Source of the DNA: Hymenobacter lapidiphilus
GTDB taxonomy: Bacteria > Bacteroidota > Bacteroidia > Cytophagales > Hymenobacteraceae
Length of the DNA stretch: 64,000 bases
Assembly: GCF_003417065.2 (NCBI RefSeq)
Contig: NZ_QVLT01000003.1
Span: forward strand, 1-64,000
Reading direction: 5' to 3'
A program made the translations under genes and the position numbers. The notes beneath the pieces were generated by a model. That model saw only the letters and a program-made list of their open reading frames with translations, ran no database searches and was not told where the DNA came from. Shown here piece after piece: positions 7,895 through 16,074 of the stretch. The first letter of the stretch is position 1. Each line of letters opens with the position of its first letter.

Positions 7895-9250
7895 ATGATT
7901 AGCCACTTAGAAACGGATCATTATGCCGCCCAGATTGCCCGCATCAAGGCCAAGCTGCCTGCTGCCCGTGCGGCTGATACCGATCTAAAGGTATTTGGGG
8001 CAGACAGTCATCATTATCAGTTGCAGGAGCCAGTTGCGGAAGCGGCGTTGCAACAAGTAGAGGCCGATTATGGCATCCGGCTGCCCGAGGCTTACCGCTG
8101 CTTTATGCGCGAGGTGGGCAACGGCGGGGCGGGGCCGTTCTATGGCATCTACCCGTTGGGGCACGGGCTAAATGGGCTGGTGGACGACCCGGCGCAGTAC
8201 CTGCGTCAGCCCTGCCGCCTGCAACCGGGCATGACGGACGCGCAGTGGAAAGAGCTGACCCGCGCCATTGAAGAGGAGCAGGACATGGCGGACGAGGCCT
8301 TTGAGCGGGCGATGGGGGAATTGTATGCCGGCCTGTTACCCCTGGGCGACCAAGGCTGCGCCAACTACCACGCCTTGGTGCTCAACGGCCCCTTTGCCGG
8401 CCGCGTGGTCAACGTTAGCTGGGAACGTTACTTACCCGGTTTTGCCTACGAGGCCAATTTTCTGGACTGGTATGAACGCTGGCTTGATGAAGTAATAGCG
8501 GATGAGCAAGCGGGCTGGTTCGGCTACAACCGGGGCGGGCCGGAAGCGGCGCTGCTGCACCTGTTCCAAACCACCACCGAAGCCAGCGTGCGGGCCGAAT
8601 GTGTGGTGGGGCTAAAGGGCAAGAAGCAGTTGAGCCCGCCCGTGCTGCAAGCCCTGGCCGCCTACGAGCCAGGGGATGACGCCCGCCTCCGGCTGCTGCT
8701 GGCCCAGCTGCTGCTACGCTTCGACTACGCCCAGGGCCGGCCGCGCCTGCTGGCTCTCGTGCCCGATAACCTGTTGGGTGTGCTGCAAAGCGTGGTATGG
8801 TACGCCAAAAGCCACAGCGCCGACTGGCTTCCCGTTATTGCGGCCAACCTCGACCGCATTCAGGATACGCAAACGCTGGACTTCGCCACTTACGTGCTGC
8901 AAGAAACCGGTACCGACTACGGCCCGTTGCTGCTACCCTTCGCCGCCAGCCCCGACCAGCAGCAGCGCATCACCGCCCTGCACGCGCTGGCTAAGCTGCC
9001 GAACAAGGCGCAGTACCTCACCACCTTCATCACCGGCCTGCACGATGCCGTACCGCGGGTGGTCCATACCGCCCTGCAAGCCGTGTCCGACCTACCCGAC
9101 CCGCAACTGCGCCCGCACTACCAAGCCGTTGCCATCCGCTTCGCGGTGCTGGATGACAACTACATCATGGTCAACATAGACCACGCGCTCAAAACCCAGG
9201 GAATAAGCCTGGAGCGCCTCCTGCGGCATGATTACGGCAGCAATGGGTAA
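7895..9250 (+). CDS. SMI1/KNR4-domain protein with HEAT-like repeats
   Basis: This 451-residue protein starts at the ATG 7895; a TTG at 7847 adds an unlikely 16 residues. The N-terminal SMI1/KNR4 (SUKH-like) domain shows YGIRLPEAYRCFMREVGNGG near residues 60-80. The second half (about 220-430) is a helical array in which ALAKLPNKAQYLTTFITG and AVPRVVHTALQAVSDLP resemble HEAT repeats. SUKH proteins are often immunity proteins of contact-dependent toxin systems, but no toxin gene is adjacent, so the role is open. Identical 25-base hairpin cores lie on both sides of the gene (7724-7748 and 9452-9476). Confidence 0.8.
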   Translation: MISHLETDHYAAQIARIKAKLPAARAADTDLKVFGADSHHYQLQEPVAEAALQQVEADYGIRLPEAYRCFMREVGNGGAGPFYGIYPLGHGLNGLVDDPAQYLRQPCRLQPGMTDAQWKELTRAIEEEQDMADEAFERAMGELYAGLLPLGDQGCANYHALVLNGPFAGRVVNVSWERYLPGFAYEANFLDWYERWLDEVIADEQAGWFGYNRGGPEAALLHLFQTTTEASVRAECVVGLKGKKQLSPPVLQALAAYEPGDDARLRLLLAQLLLRFDYAQGRPRLLALVPDNLLGVLQSVVWYAKSHSADWLPVIAANLDRIQDTQTLDFATYVLQETGTDYGPLLLPFAASPDQQQRITALHALAKLPNKAQYLTTFITGLHDAVPRVVHTALQAVSDLPDPQLRPHYQAVAIRFAVLDDNYIMVNIDHALKTQGISLERLLRHDYGSNG

Positions 9251-9360
9251 GGAGGCGAGCTTTCGACATCGACGACTTCGTAAACAGCCTCGTTGCCTGA
9301 TGCGCTTTGGAAGCCTGCCGCCGGAGCCAACCCGAGTAGGCTGGCGGAGCTGCCGGGCAG

Positions 9361-9411
9361 GCGGGGGCAACGGAAGAACAGCGAAGCGAAGCCCCCGCAT
9401 CTTACCTCGTC
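9361..9411. repeat. Degraded GC-rich palindrome, family C-like
   Basis: GCGGGGGC (9361-9368) pairs with GCCCCCGC (9391-9398). The right side continues ATCTTACC, close to the ATCCTACC end of the copy at 11438-11467. The 9251-9593 gap holds this and the hairpin at 9443-9487; no gene is seen. Confidence 0.5.
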
Positions 9412-9442
9412 CGACATGGCATAACGTGGTAATAACGGCTGA

Positions 9443-9487
9443 CACCTCAAACGCCCCGCGTACCGATTGGTGCGCGCGTTTGAGGTG
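9443..9487. terminator. Hairpin with CACCTCAAACG/CGTTTGAGGTG outer stem
   Basis: The outer stem 9443-9453 pairs with 9477-9487. The loop contains the same 25 bases as the terminator at 7724-7748. The outer stem differs completely from the first copy yet still pairs. There is no strong T-run, so termination is uncertain. Confidence 0.55.
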
Positions 9488-9593
9488 AGCACGGTGTTGT
9501 GCCTTGTTTTTTGGAAACGAATAATAAAGTACAACGCCTTACTTATATGTATGCTTGCTTACCCTTTGGATTTCCGGGCGCGGGCTTTAGCAA

Positions 9594-9857
9594 TTACAGC
9601 TTGCGGGCCTTGAGCTCCTGCTCGGCGCTCTTGGGCTGGTACTCCAACGACTTCAGCTTGGCTTTCTCGGTGTCTACCAGCCGCTCCTGGTTTTTGATTT
9701 GGTTGCGGATGTCGCTGATGCGCTGGGCCTGAGCCGCTATTACGGGGTTGCTCGAATCCATATCGGACTTGAAGGCGGCGCAGCTGATGCCACCCAGCAG
9801 CAGGGCTGCCCCGAGCACATAACATGGGAGTAAGCGGGTATTGAAAGGAATCTTCAT
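9594..9857 (-). CDS. Small lipoprotein with coiled coil
   Basis: The ATG at 9857 gives 87 residues; the open frame upstream of it is not native. A signal peptide ends in the lipobox LLGGISC (Cys about residue 26). The remainder, from DSSNPVIAAQ to the end, is a charged helical stretch likely to form a coiled coil, as in small Lpp-like envelope lipoproteins. No family is recognised. It is followed by the 9443-9487 hairpin region. Confidence 0.7.
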   Translation of the reverse strand: MKIPFNTRLLPCYVLGAALLLGGISCAAFKSDMDSSNPVIAAQAQRISDIRNQIKNQERLVDTEKAKLKSLEYQPKSAEQELKARKL

Positions 9858-9950
9858 GTTGAAGAAAGTAAAAGGCACAGGTAATAACACCGTGGTCCTT
9901 GGGTTTACGCGCCCCTCACGGCGGATTTGCAACCCAAGCAGCCGGTCCGC

Positions 9951-9986
9951 AAAAAAGCCTCCGTCGGCCGAGGCTGACGGAGGCTT
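9951..9986 (-). terminator. Terminator of the cyclophilin gene
   Basis: AAGCCTCCGTC (9955-9965) pairs with GACGGAGGCTT (9976-9986). On the minus strand it is followed by a T-run (A-run 9951-9956 on the plus strand). Confidence 0.85.
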
Positions 9987-10010
9987 CTTAGAGCGGGTTG
10001 GGCGGCTAGG

Positions 10011-10472
10011 CTAGGCCTGCTCGCTCACGACAATTTTCTCGATTTCGTCGTCGGCTTTGATCTGCTCGATGATGTCGAGGCCCTCTACCACTTTGCCGAA
10101 CACGGTGTGGTTGCGGTCGAGGTGGGCGGTGTTGTCGCGCGAGTGCACGATGAAGAACTGCGAGCCGCCGGTGTTGCGGCCGGCGTGGGCCATGCTCAGG
10201 GCGCCGCGCTCGTGGTACTGGTGGTCACCGTTCAGCTCACAGTCGATTTTGTAGCCCGGGCCGCCGGTGCCGGGGCTGCCCTTGGCGCCGTCGCGCGAGT
10301 TGGGGCAACCGCCCTGAATCACGAAGTTGGGAATTACGCGGTGAAACTTGAGGCCGTCGTAGAAGCCTTTTTCGGCCAGGTCGGTGAAGTTCTTAACAGT
10401 TTTCGGCGCGTCCTGCTCGTAGAACTCAACCTTCATAACGCCCTTGCTGGTGTGGATTTCGGCAGTTTTCAT
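10011..10472 (-). CDS. Peptidyl-prolyl cis-trans isomerase, cyclophilin type
   Basis: The ATG at 10472 gives 153 residues, the normal length of a bacterial single-domain cyclophilin. Family landmarks are [13 protein letters not shown] (active-site Arg and Phe), the GTGGPGY loop, [16 protein letters not shown] and [11 protein letters not shown]. No signal peptide is seen, so it should act in the cytosol, assisting folding by isomerising Xaa-Pro bonds. It has its own promoter (10567-10574) and terminator (9951-9986). Confidence 0.95.
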   Translation of the reverse strand: MKTAEIHTSKGVMKVEFYEQDAPKTVKNFTDLAEKGFYDGLKFHRVIPNFVIQGGCPNSRDGAKGSPGTGGPGYKIDCELNGDHQYHERGALSMAHAGRNTGGSQFFIVHSRDNTAHLDRNHTVFGKVVEGLDIIEQIKADDEIEKIVVSEQA

Positions 10473-10566
10473 GGTGTTGGCTGTGGAAATGAGAAATGGA
10501 AACAGTAAGTGGAAGGAAAATCTGAGGGGCCTTACGCCCCCGGCCGGCCGGGGTTGCGGCGGCAGG

Positions 10567-10574
10567 CAAAGGTA
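10567..10574 (-). promoter_or_regulatory. -7 element (TACCTTTG) for the cyclophilin gene
   Basis: CAAAGGTA on the plus strand reads TACCTTTG on the minus strand, matching TAnnTTTG. It lies about 95 bases before the start codon. Confidence 0.55.
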
Positions 10575-10680
10575 GGAATTTAGCAGCCGGCCAAACATCC
10601 GGATTCACCTTTGGTTCGTAGCTTCGCACGCCCCGCCGGATGGTGGTGGCAGTTCTTCTCTTTCCCTTTTTTCTCTTTTC

Positions 10681-11327
10681 ATGCACAAGATTCTGCGTTC
10701 CTCTACCCTGGCCCTGCTGGCCGCCGGCTCCCTCAGCTTTGGTTTGGCCAGCTGCGGCGATACCACCACCGAAAACACGACGTGGTTGTTGACAGCACCA
10801 CTATCACCACCGTCGACTCGACGGCTATGATGGCCGACGACGCGCGCATGGGCAAGCCCGAGGGCGTAATGGTAGATGGCGTAGCCATGTTGCCCAGCAA
10901 TACCATCGTGCAGAATGCCGTAATGGCCACCAGCGTAAGCACCCTCGTGAAAGCCGTGCAGGCCGCCGGCCTCGATGGCACGCTTAGCGGCCCCGGTCCG
11001 TTCACGGTATTCGCCCCCACCAACGCCGCCTTCGACAAGCTGCCCAACGGCGCTCTGGCCGGCCTGCTCAAGCCCGAAAGCAAAGACAAGCTGGCGGCCG
11101 TACTCACCTACCACGTCATCCCCGGCCGCATTGTGGCCCAGGACCTGAAGGACGGCCAGGAGCTGACCACCGTGAACGGTGAGAAGCTGAAAGTAATGGT
11201 GAAGGATGGCGTAGTAATGGTTGGCAACGGCAAAGACGCTCCCGCCACCGTACAGGTAGCCGACGTTATTTCGAGCAACGGCGTAACCCACGTTATCGAC
11301 GGCGTTATTCTGCCCCTGGCTAAGTAA
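10681..11327 (+). CDS. Fasciclin-domain lipoprotein, broken by a one-base frameshift near 10775
   Basis: The ATG at 10681 opens a lipoprotein signal peptide (MHKILRSSTLALLAAG..., lipobox GLASC), but that frame stops after about 48 codons. From about 10775 the fasciclin domain continues in the next frame, with FTVFAPTNAAFDKLP (H1 box) and HVIDGVILPL (H2 box). Adding one base in GAAAACACGAC, for instance to the A-run, restores a 215-residue lipoprotein. Fasciclin domains are secreted adhesion modules. I treat the gene as probably intact in the organism because the same type of lesion recurs in the window. Confidence 0.85.
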
Positions 11328-11360
11328 CCAAAAGACATTCCGCTCATTCCGGATGCTACC

Positions 11361-11396
11361 AAAAGCGCGGCCACTTGTGTGGCCGGCGCTTTTTTG
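11361..11396 (+). terminator. Terminator of the fasciclin gene
   Basis: AAAAGCGC-GGCCAC pairs with GTGGCC-GGCGCTTTT around TTGT, followed by TTTTT. Confidence 0.8.
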
Positions 11397-11437
11397 TGCG
11401 TGGTACAGAACGCCAACGGTTGGGCCTCTTGCCCGGT

Positions 11438-11467
11438 GTAGGGGCGGGGCCAAGCCCCGCATCCTAC
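11438..11467. repeat. Short family C palindrome overlapping the mpl stop codon
   Basis: GTAGGGGCGGGGC pairs with GCCCCGCATCCTAC across CAA. The right arm contains the minus-strand stop codon of the Mpl-type gene (11464-11466). The sequence matches the outer arms of the repeats at 19686 and 48878. Confidence 0.75.
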
Positions 11468-12852
11468 CGTACCACCTCCTCGGCCAGCCGGGCCAGATCC
11501 AGCCCGTCGAAGGTGCCCGACGACATCATCAGCAGGTTGGTGTCGGCCCAGTTCTGGGCGTGCAGGAAGTCGGCCAGCTCGCGGCTGTCGGTGAACACGC
11601 GCAGGTCGGGGCGCTGGAAAGCGGCCTGCACCGCTTCGGGCGGCAGGGCCGGCAGGCGCTTGTGGGCCAGCACGGCCGGGTTGAAGTATACCACGGCCAC
11701 ATCGGGCGCATCGAAGGTGTGGGCGTACTGGGGCAGGAACTCGGGGTTGAGCGAGCTGAACGTGTGCAGTTCCAGGCAGGCCACCAGCCGCCGCTTTGGA
11801 AACTGCTTCTTGAAGGCCGTGGCCGTGGCCTTTAGCTTGCTCGGGGCGTGGGCAAAGTCCTTGTACACCACCGACCCCTCGCCCTCGCGCACCAGCTCCA
11901 GCCGCCGCGCCGCGCCCTTAAACGAGCCCAGCGCCTCATAAAACTCCTTGCCCTTGATACCGAGCTGCTTGCACACCTCCTTGGCCGCCGAAATATTGCG
12001 CAGGTTGTGCTCCCCGAATATCTTCACCGGCACTTCCTCATCCTTTTTCGTCACCAGAAAAGTCTGGCCGTCGCGCACTACGTTTTCGTGGGGCCCGTAG
12101 CCGATGTACTTCACGTCGGGGGAGCTGGGCACGGTTACCAGCTGGGTCTGCTCGTCGTCGCGGTCATAAATCAGCACCCCGGCCTTGGGCGTCATCTCGG
12201 CGAAGATCCGGAACTGCTCGCGGTAGATTTCCTCGGTCGGGAACACGTTGATGTGGTCCCAGCTGATGCCCGAAATAACACCGATGTGGTGCTGGTAGAG
12301 GTGGAACTTGGGTCGCCGGTCGATGGGGGAGGCCAGGTACTCGTCGCCCTCAATAATGATAATGGGCGCGTCGTCGGTAAGCTGTACCATCAGCTCGAAG
12401 CCCTCCAGCTGGGCCCCGACAGCGTAATCGAACTTGCGGCCGTGGTAGCGCAGCACGTGCAGGATAAGCGAGGTAATGCTGGTTTTACCATGCGAGCCCC
12501 CGATTACGATGCGCTGCTTGTCCTTCGAGGCCTCGTAGATGAACTCCGGAAACGAGTACACCCGCAGGCCCAGCTCCTGCGCCCGCAGCAGCTCGGGGTT
12601 GTCGGGGCGGGCGTGCATGCCCACAATCACGGCGTCGAGGTCGGCCGTAATTTTCTTCGGAAACCAGCCTTCGGCTTCGGGCAGCAGCCCGGCGGCGGCC
12701 AGCCGGCTTTTGGCGGGTTCAAATATTTCGTCGTCGGAGCCCGTTACGTGGGCCCCGCGCCGGTGCAGGGCCAGCGCTAGGTTGTGCATAATGCTGCCGC
12801 CAGTGGCAATCAGGTGCAGGCGATAGAGCGAAGAAGGAGCAGCAGAAGTCAT
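11464..12852 (-). CDS. mpl: UDP-N-acetylmuramate:L-Ala-gamma-D-Glu-meso-DAP ligase (Mpl-type)
   Basis: The ATG at 12852 gives 462 residues; the longer open frame upstream is repeat-derived. The Mur ligase landmarks are the N-terminal LIATGGSIMHNLALAL dinucleotide-fold loop, the P-loop GGSHGKTSIT near residue 116, the Mg/ADP motif EGDEYLAS, and HNLRNISAA. It most resembles Mpl, which attaches recycled murein tripeptide to UDP-MurNAc in cell-wall recycling, rather than MurC, because of its divergent start and HPxxxx-free C-terminus (FAHAPSKLKAT). It is divergent from dnaB. Confidence 0.85.
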   Translation of the reverse strand: MTSAAPSSLYRLHLIATGGSIMHNLALALHRRGAHVTGSDDEIFEPAKSRLAAAGLLPEAEGWFPKKITADLDAVIVGMHARPDNPELLRAQELGLRVYSFPEFIYEASKDKQRIVIGGSHGKTSITSLILHVLRYHGRKFDYAVGAQLEGFELMVQLTDDAPIIIIEGDEYLASPIDRRPKFHLYQHHIGVISGISWDHINVFPTEEIYREQFRIFAEMTPKAGVLIYDRDDEQTQLVTVPSSPDVKYIGYGPHENVVRDGQTFLVTKKDEEVPVKIFGEHNLRNISAAKEVCKQLGIKGKEFYEALGSFKGAARRLELVREGEGSVVYKDFAHAPSKLKATATAFKKQFPKRRLVACLELHTFSSLNPEFLPQYAHTFDAPDVAVVYFNPAVLAHKRLPALPPEAVQAAFQRPDLRVFTDSRELADFLHAQNWADTNLLMMSSGTFDGLDLARLAEEVVR

Positions 12853-12875
12853 AGAGACAGCAGGAGTGAGGGCGG

Positions 12876-12883
12876 CAAAGGTA
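12876..12883 (-). promoter_or_regulatory. -7 element (TACCTTTG) for mpl
   Basis: CAAAGGTA on the plus strand matches the TAnnTTTG consensus in reverse, about 24 bases before the mpl start codon. Confidence 0.55.
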
Positions 12884-12924
12884 GTAATTTGGGGTTTTGG
12901 GGGCTGGAAGTTGGGCTTAGCCGA

Positions 12925-12957
12925 GCGAGATTCTTCGCTGCGCTCTGAATGACGCTC
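12925..12957. repeat. Single arm of repeat family B
   Basis: GCGAGATTCTTCGCTGCGCT followed by CTGAATGACGCTC matches the right arm of the long inverted repeat at 24610-24720 with few changes. It stands alone here, in the mpl-dnaB divergent gap. Confidence 0.65.
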
Positions 12958-13020
12958 AACCCCAACCTCTGAACTCAAAGAAACCTTTATCCCTGTTCCC
13001 GGATTGTAAAGCCCAGCCGT

Positions 13021-13028
13021 TAGCTTTG
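13021..13028 (+). promoter_or_regulatory. Possible -7 element (TAGCTTTG) for dnaB
   Basis: It matches TAnnTTTG and lies about 100 bases upstream of the dnaB start. The upstream TTG at 13004-13006 is closer than usual, so the assignment is weak. Confidence 0.35.
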
Positions 13029-13130
13029 TAGCCCTTTGGCCGGACAGCTGCGTTGGGCCGGGAAGCCGGCCGCGAAAATACCCGTCGCGAAACTCGTCCG
13101 GTGTGCTTACCTTGTAGTGTATTATTTTAG

Positions 13131-15770
13131 ATGAACGATCGGATGGATGACCGCCTCAAGCAAGCAGGTTCGAGGGCTAAAGCGGCCTGGAACAGCCGCC
13201 CAGCCCACCTGCCCCAGGGCGGGCCGGCGGGTAAGCTGCCACCCCAGGCGCTGGAGCTGGAGGCGGCCGTACTTGGGGCGCTCATGCTCGAAAAAGATGC
13301 CCTGACTACCGTCATCGACATCCTCAAGCCCCAGAGCTTCTACAAAGATGGCCACCAGCGCATCTTCAAAGCCATCCTGAACCTGTTCGATAAGTCGGAG
13401 CCGATTGACATTCTCACCGTCACGCACGAGCTGCGCGAGATGGGCGAGCTGGAGTCGGCCGGCGGCACCCACTACGTGGCCCAGCTCACGTTCAAGGTCA
13501 ATTCAGCGGCCAACATCGAGTATCACTCCCGCATCATCACCGAAAACGCCATCAAGCGGGAGCTCATCAACATTGCCAGCACCATCCAGCGCGACGCCTT
13601 CGAGGACACCACCGACGTATTCAACCTGCTCGACTCCACTGAGCAGGCCCTGTTTGAAGTGTCGGAGTCGAATATCCGCAAAAACTTCGACGACATGCGC
13701 AGCCTGATGGGCAAGGCCATCAAGGAACTCGAAGAAAAGAAGGACCAAAAGGACGGCCTCACTGGTGTGCCCTCGGGCTTCTCTGCTCTGGATAGGGTAA
13801 CGAGCGGCTGGCAAAACTCTGACCTAGTGATAATTGCCGCTCGACCGGGCATGGGCAAGTGTCTGGGCAAGGGTACCAAAGTGCTCATGTTCGACGGCAC
13901 GCTGCGCAACGTGGAAGACGTGCGCGAAGGCGAGCTGCTGATGGGCGACGACTCAACCCCGCGTCGAGTGCTCAACATTGCCCGGGGCCGCGAAAACATG
14001 TACTGGGTGCGCCAGAATAAGGGCGAGGCCTACCGCGTCAACGAAAGCCACATTCTCTCGCTCAAGCGCAGCCGCACCGAGGGTCCGCACCGCCACGGCG
14101 ACGTGCTCAACATCGAAGTGCGCGACTGGCTGCAGAAAAGCCCCAAGTTCCGCTCGAACTACAAGGGCTATAAGGTTCCCGTGGAATATGCGGCGCAGCA
14201 AGTACCCCTAGATCCATATTTTTTGGGCCTGTGGCTGGGCGACGGGTCTTCCGATAACTGCCGCATCACGGGTCAGGATCCGGAAATCATCGATTACCTG
14301 CACGAATACGCCGCCGCGCTGGATATGCAGGTGACGGTGGGCGTAGCTGAAAACCGCTGCAACAGCTACGGCATTACCCGGGGCCGGCAGGGTGGTAGCA
14401 TCGCGCAGTATTCGGTGCAGGATGAGCTGCGCCAGCTGGGCGTACTCGGCGACAAGCATATTCCGCAGCAGTACCTGAGCAACAGCCGCGAAAATCGCCT
14501 GCTCCTGCTGGCCAGCCTTATCGACTCCGATGGCCACCTCGACCCGGTGAGTAACGGCTACGAAATCACCCAGAAAAACCACCGCCTGGCCCGACAGATC
14601 AAGTTTCTGGCCGACTCGCTAGGCTTCCGCACCTCGCTGAAGAAAAAGCGGGCCGCCATCAGCGCTATCGGCTACGAGAGCGAGGTGTACCGCGTCCGTA
14701 TCTACGGCGACATCAACTGTGTGCCGGTGCGCGTGGCCCGCAAAAAGGCCCAGCCCTGGGCTTCGGTGGTCGATTGGCGCATGACCGGCATTTCGGTCGA
14801 ATTCGACAAGGAAGACGACTACTACGGCTTCAGCATCGACGGCAACCGGCTGTTTCTGCTGGCCGACTGCACTGTGACCCACAACACGGCTTTTGTGGTG
14901 TCGGCCATGCGTAATGCGGCGGTCGAGTTCAAGAAGCCCGTGGCCATCTTCTCGCTCGAAATGTCGTCGCTGCAGCTTGTGAATCGTCTGATTTCGGCCG
15001 AGGCGGAGCTGGATTCGGAGAAAATCAAGAAGGGCAACCTGGCCGACCACGAGTGGGCCCAGCTCAACCACAAGATATCCAACCTCTCGTCGGCCCCAAT
15101 TTACATCGACGATACGCCCGGCCTCAGCATCCGGGAGCTACGCACCAAGTGCCGCCGCCTTAAGGCCCACCACGATATTTCGATGATTATCATCGACTAT
15201 CTGCAGTTGATGACCGGCAACACCGACGGCAAGGGCGCTGGCAACCGTGAGCAGGAAATTGCCAGTATCTCGCGGGCGCTCAAGGGCATTGCCAAGGAGC
15301 TGAACGTGCCCGTACTGGCCCTCTCGCAGCTCTCGCGCTCGGTGGAAACCCGCGGCGGCGACAAGAAGCCCCAGCTCAGTGACCTGCGTGAATCGGGCTC
15401 CATCGAGCAGGATGCCGACATGGTAATCTTCCTCTACCGCCCCGAGTACTACAAAATTACGGAGGACGAGATGGGCAACCCCACCCAAGGCACGGGCGAG
15501 GTTATCATCGCCAAGCACCGGAACGGCTCCCTGGAAACCGTGCAGCTCAAGTTCATCGGTAAGTTCACCAAGTTCGCCGACCTCGACGGCGCCGGCGGCT
15601 TCGATGATGGCTTCAACCCCAGTTCCTTCCCTACCAGCACTTTCGACGACGACCAGTCCGGTTTCGCCCCCAACACCATCCGCCTGGGCTCGCGCATCAA
15701 CAACGACTCGCCGCCGCCGGCCCAACCCTTCCCGCGCAGCAACTTCGACGACGGACCGCCGCCGTTTTAA
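13131..15770 (+). CDS. dnaB: Replicative DNA helicase DnaB containing an intein
   Basis: The frame encodes 879 residues, 342 of which are an intein. The spliced helicase would be 537 residues. The N-terminal domain (about 35-140, LPPQALELEAAVLGALMLEK) binds primase. The RecA-like motor follows, with the P-loop ARPGMGK/T split by the intein between Lys243 and Thr586, and later EMSSLQLVNRL, MIIIDYLQLM (Walker B) and ALSQLSRSVE. DnaB unwinds DNA at the fork as a hexamer. The C-terminal tail (about 815-879) is a Pro/Asp/Ser-rich disordered extension. ATP binding requires splicing, so active helicase depends on intein removal. Confidence 0.96.
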   Translation: MNDRMDDRLKQAGSRAKAAWNSRPAHLPQGGPAGKLPPQALELEAAVLGALMLEKDALTTVIDILKPQSFYKDGHQRIFKAILNLFDKSEPIDILTVTHELREMGELESAGGTHYVAQLTFKVNSAANIEYHSRIITENAIKRELINIASTIQRDAFEDTTDVFNLLDSTEQALFEVSESNIRKNFDDMRSLMGKAIKELEEKKDQKDGLTGVPSGFSALDRVTSGWQNSDLVIIAARPGMGKCLGKGTKVLMFDGTLRNVEDVREGELLMGDDSTPRRVLNIARGRENMYWVRQNKGEAYRVNESHILSLKRSRTEGPHRHGDVLNIEVRDWLQKSPKFRSNYKGYKVPVEYAAQQVPLDPYFLGLWLGDGSSDNCRITGQDPEIIDYLHEYAAALDMQVTVGVAENRCNSYGITRGRQGGSIAQYSVQDELRQLGVLGDKHIPQQYLSNSRENRLLLLASLIDSDGHLDPVSNGYEITQKNHRLARQIKFLADSLGFRTSLKKKRAAISAIGYESEVYRVRIYGDINCVPVRVARKKAQPWASVVDWRMTGISVEFDKEDDYYGFSIDGNRLFLLADCTVTHNTAFVVSAMRNAAVEFKKPVAIFSLEMSSLQLVNRLISAEAELDSEKIKKGNLADHEWAQLNHKISNLSSAPIYIDDTPGLSIRELRTKCRRLKAHHDISMIIIDYLQLMTGNTDGKGAGNREQEIASISRALKGIAKELNVPVLALSQLSRSVETRGGDKKPQLSDLRESGSIEQDADMVIFLYRPEYYKITEDEMGNPTQGTGEVIIAKHRNGSLETVQLKFIGKFTKFADLDGAGGFDDGFNPSSFPTSTFDDDQSGFAPNTIRLGSRINNDSPPPAQPFPRSNFDDGPPPF
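13860..14885 (+). other. Intein with LAGLIDADG homing endonuclease, in the DnaB P-loop
   Basis: Residues 244-585 of the DnaB frame form an intein. It begins with Cys1 (CLGKGTKVLMFDG, block A), has the block B region VNESHILSL (in place of the usual TxxH), ends VTHN, and is followed by Thr as the +1 residue. Two LAGLIDADG-type motifs, FLGLWLGDGSS and LLASLIDSDGHLD, mark the endonuclease, so it is potentially mobile. Ligation of the flanks restores GMGKT exactly. Base and codon use look like the host gene, which suggests residence long enough to ameliorate or a donor of similar GC. Whether the endonuclease is active is unknown; both motifs retain an acidic residue. Confidence 0.95.
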
Positions 15771-15817
15771 AAGCCTGTCCGTAACGTCCCGGTGCTTCCG
15801 GGCTCATTACCCCGAAT

Positions 15818-15883
15818 CCCGGTCTCACTAAAATGCCACACGCCTGCTGCCACAGCGGGCGTGTGCATTTTAGCGAGACCGGG
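15818..15883. repeat. Inverted repeat downstream of dnaB
   Basis: CCCGGTCTCACTAAAATGC (left) pairs with GCATTTTAGCGAGACCGGG (right), continuing through CACACGCC/GGGCGTGTG, for arms of about 27 bases with one or two mismatches. There is no T-run. The rest of the 15771-16074 gap shows no gene. Confidence 0.85.
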
Positions 15884-16074
15884 CAGGCACAGAACACGGC
15901 TGAATGGCAGCAGAAGCGGTGGGGGATTAGCGGGTGATTTCATCTAAATACAACTATATTGAAGCCTAGTTAAGTATAGCTCGTTTGCCCGGCAGGCGGC
16001 CCCATCCCGAAAGCAATCCGTCTGAAACTGCCATTTTATTTCACTCCTTAATTCCACCTTTTTCCCTTTTCAAT

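Noticed and set aside
7895..9250. Toxin-immunity locus around the SMI1/KNR4 protein
   Set aside because: No polymorphic toxin, Rhs/VgrG or secretion partner lies nearby; the domain alone does not support the claim.
10741..10800. Programmed ribosomal frameshift in the fasciclin gene
   Set aside because: No slippery heptamer is evident, and five other genes in the window show the same type of one-base loss, so sequencing error is simpler.
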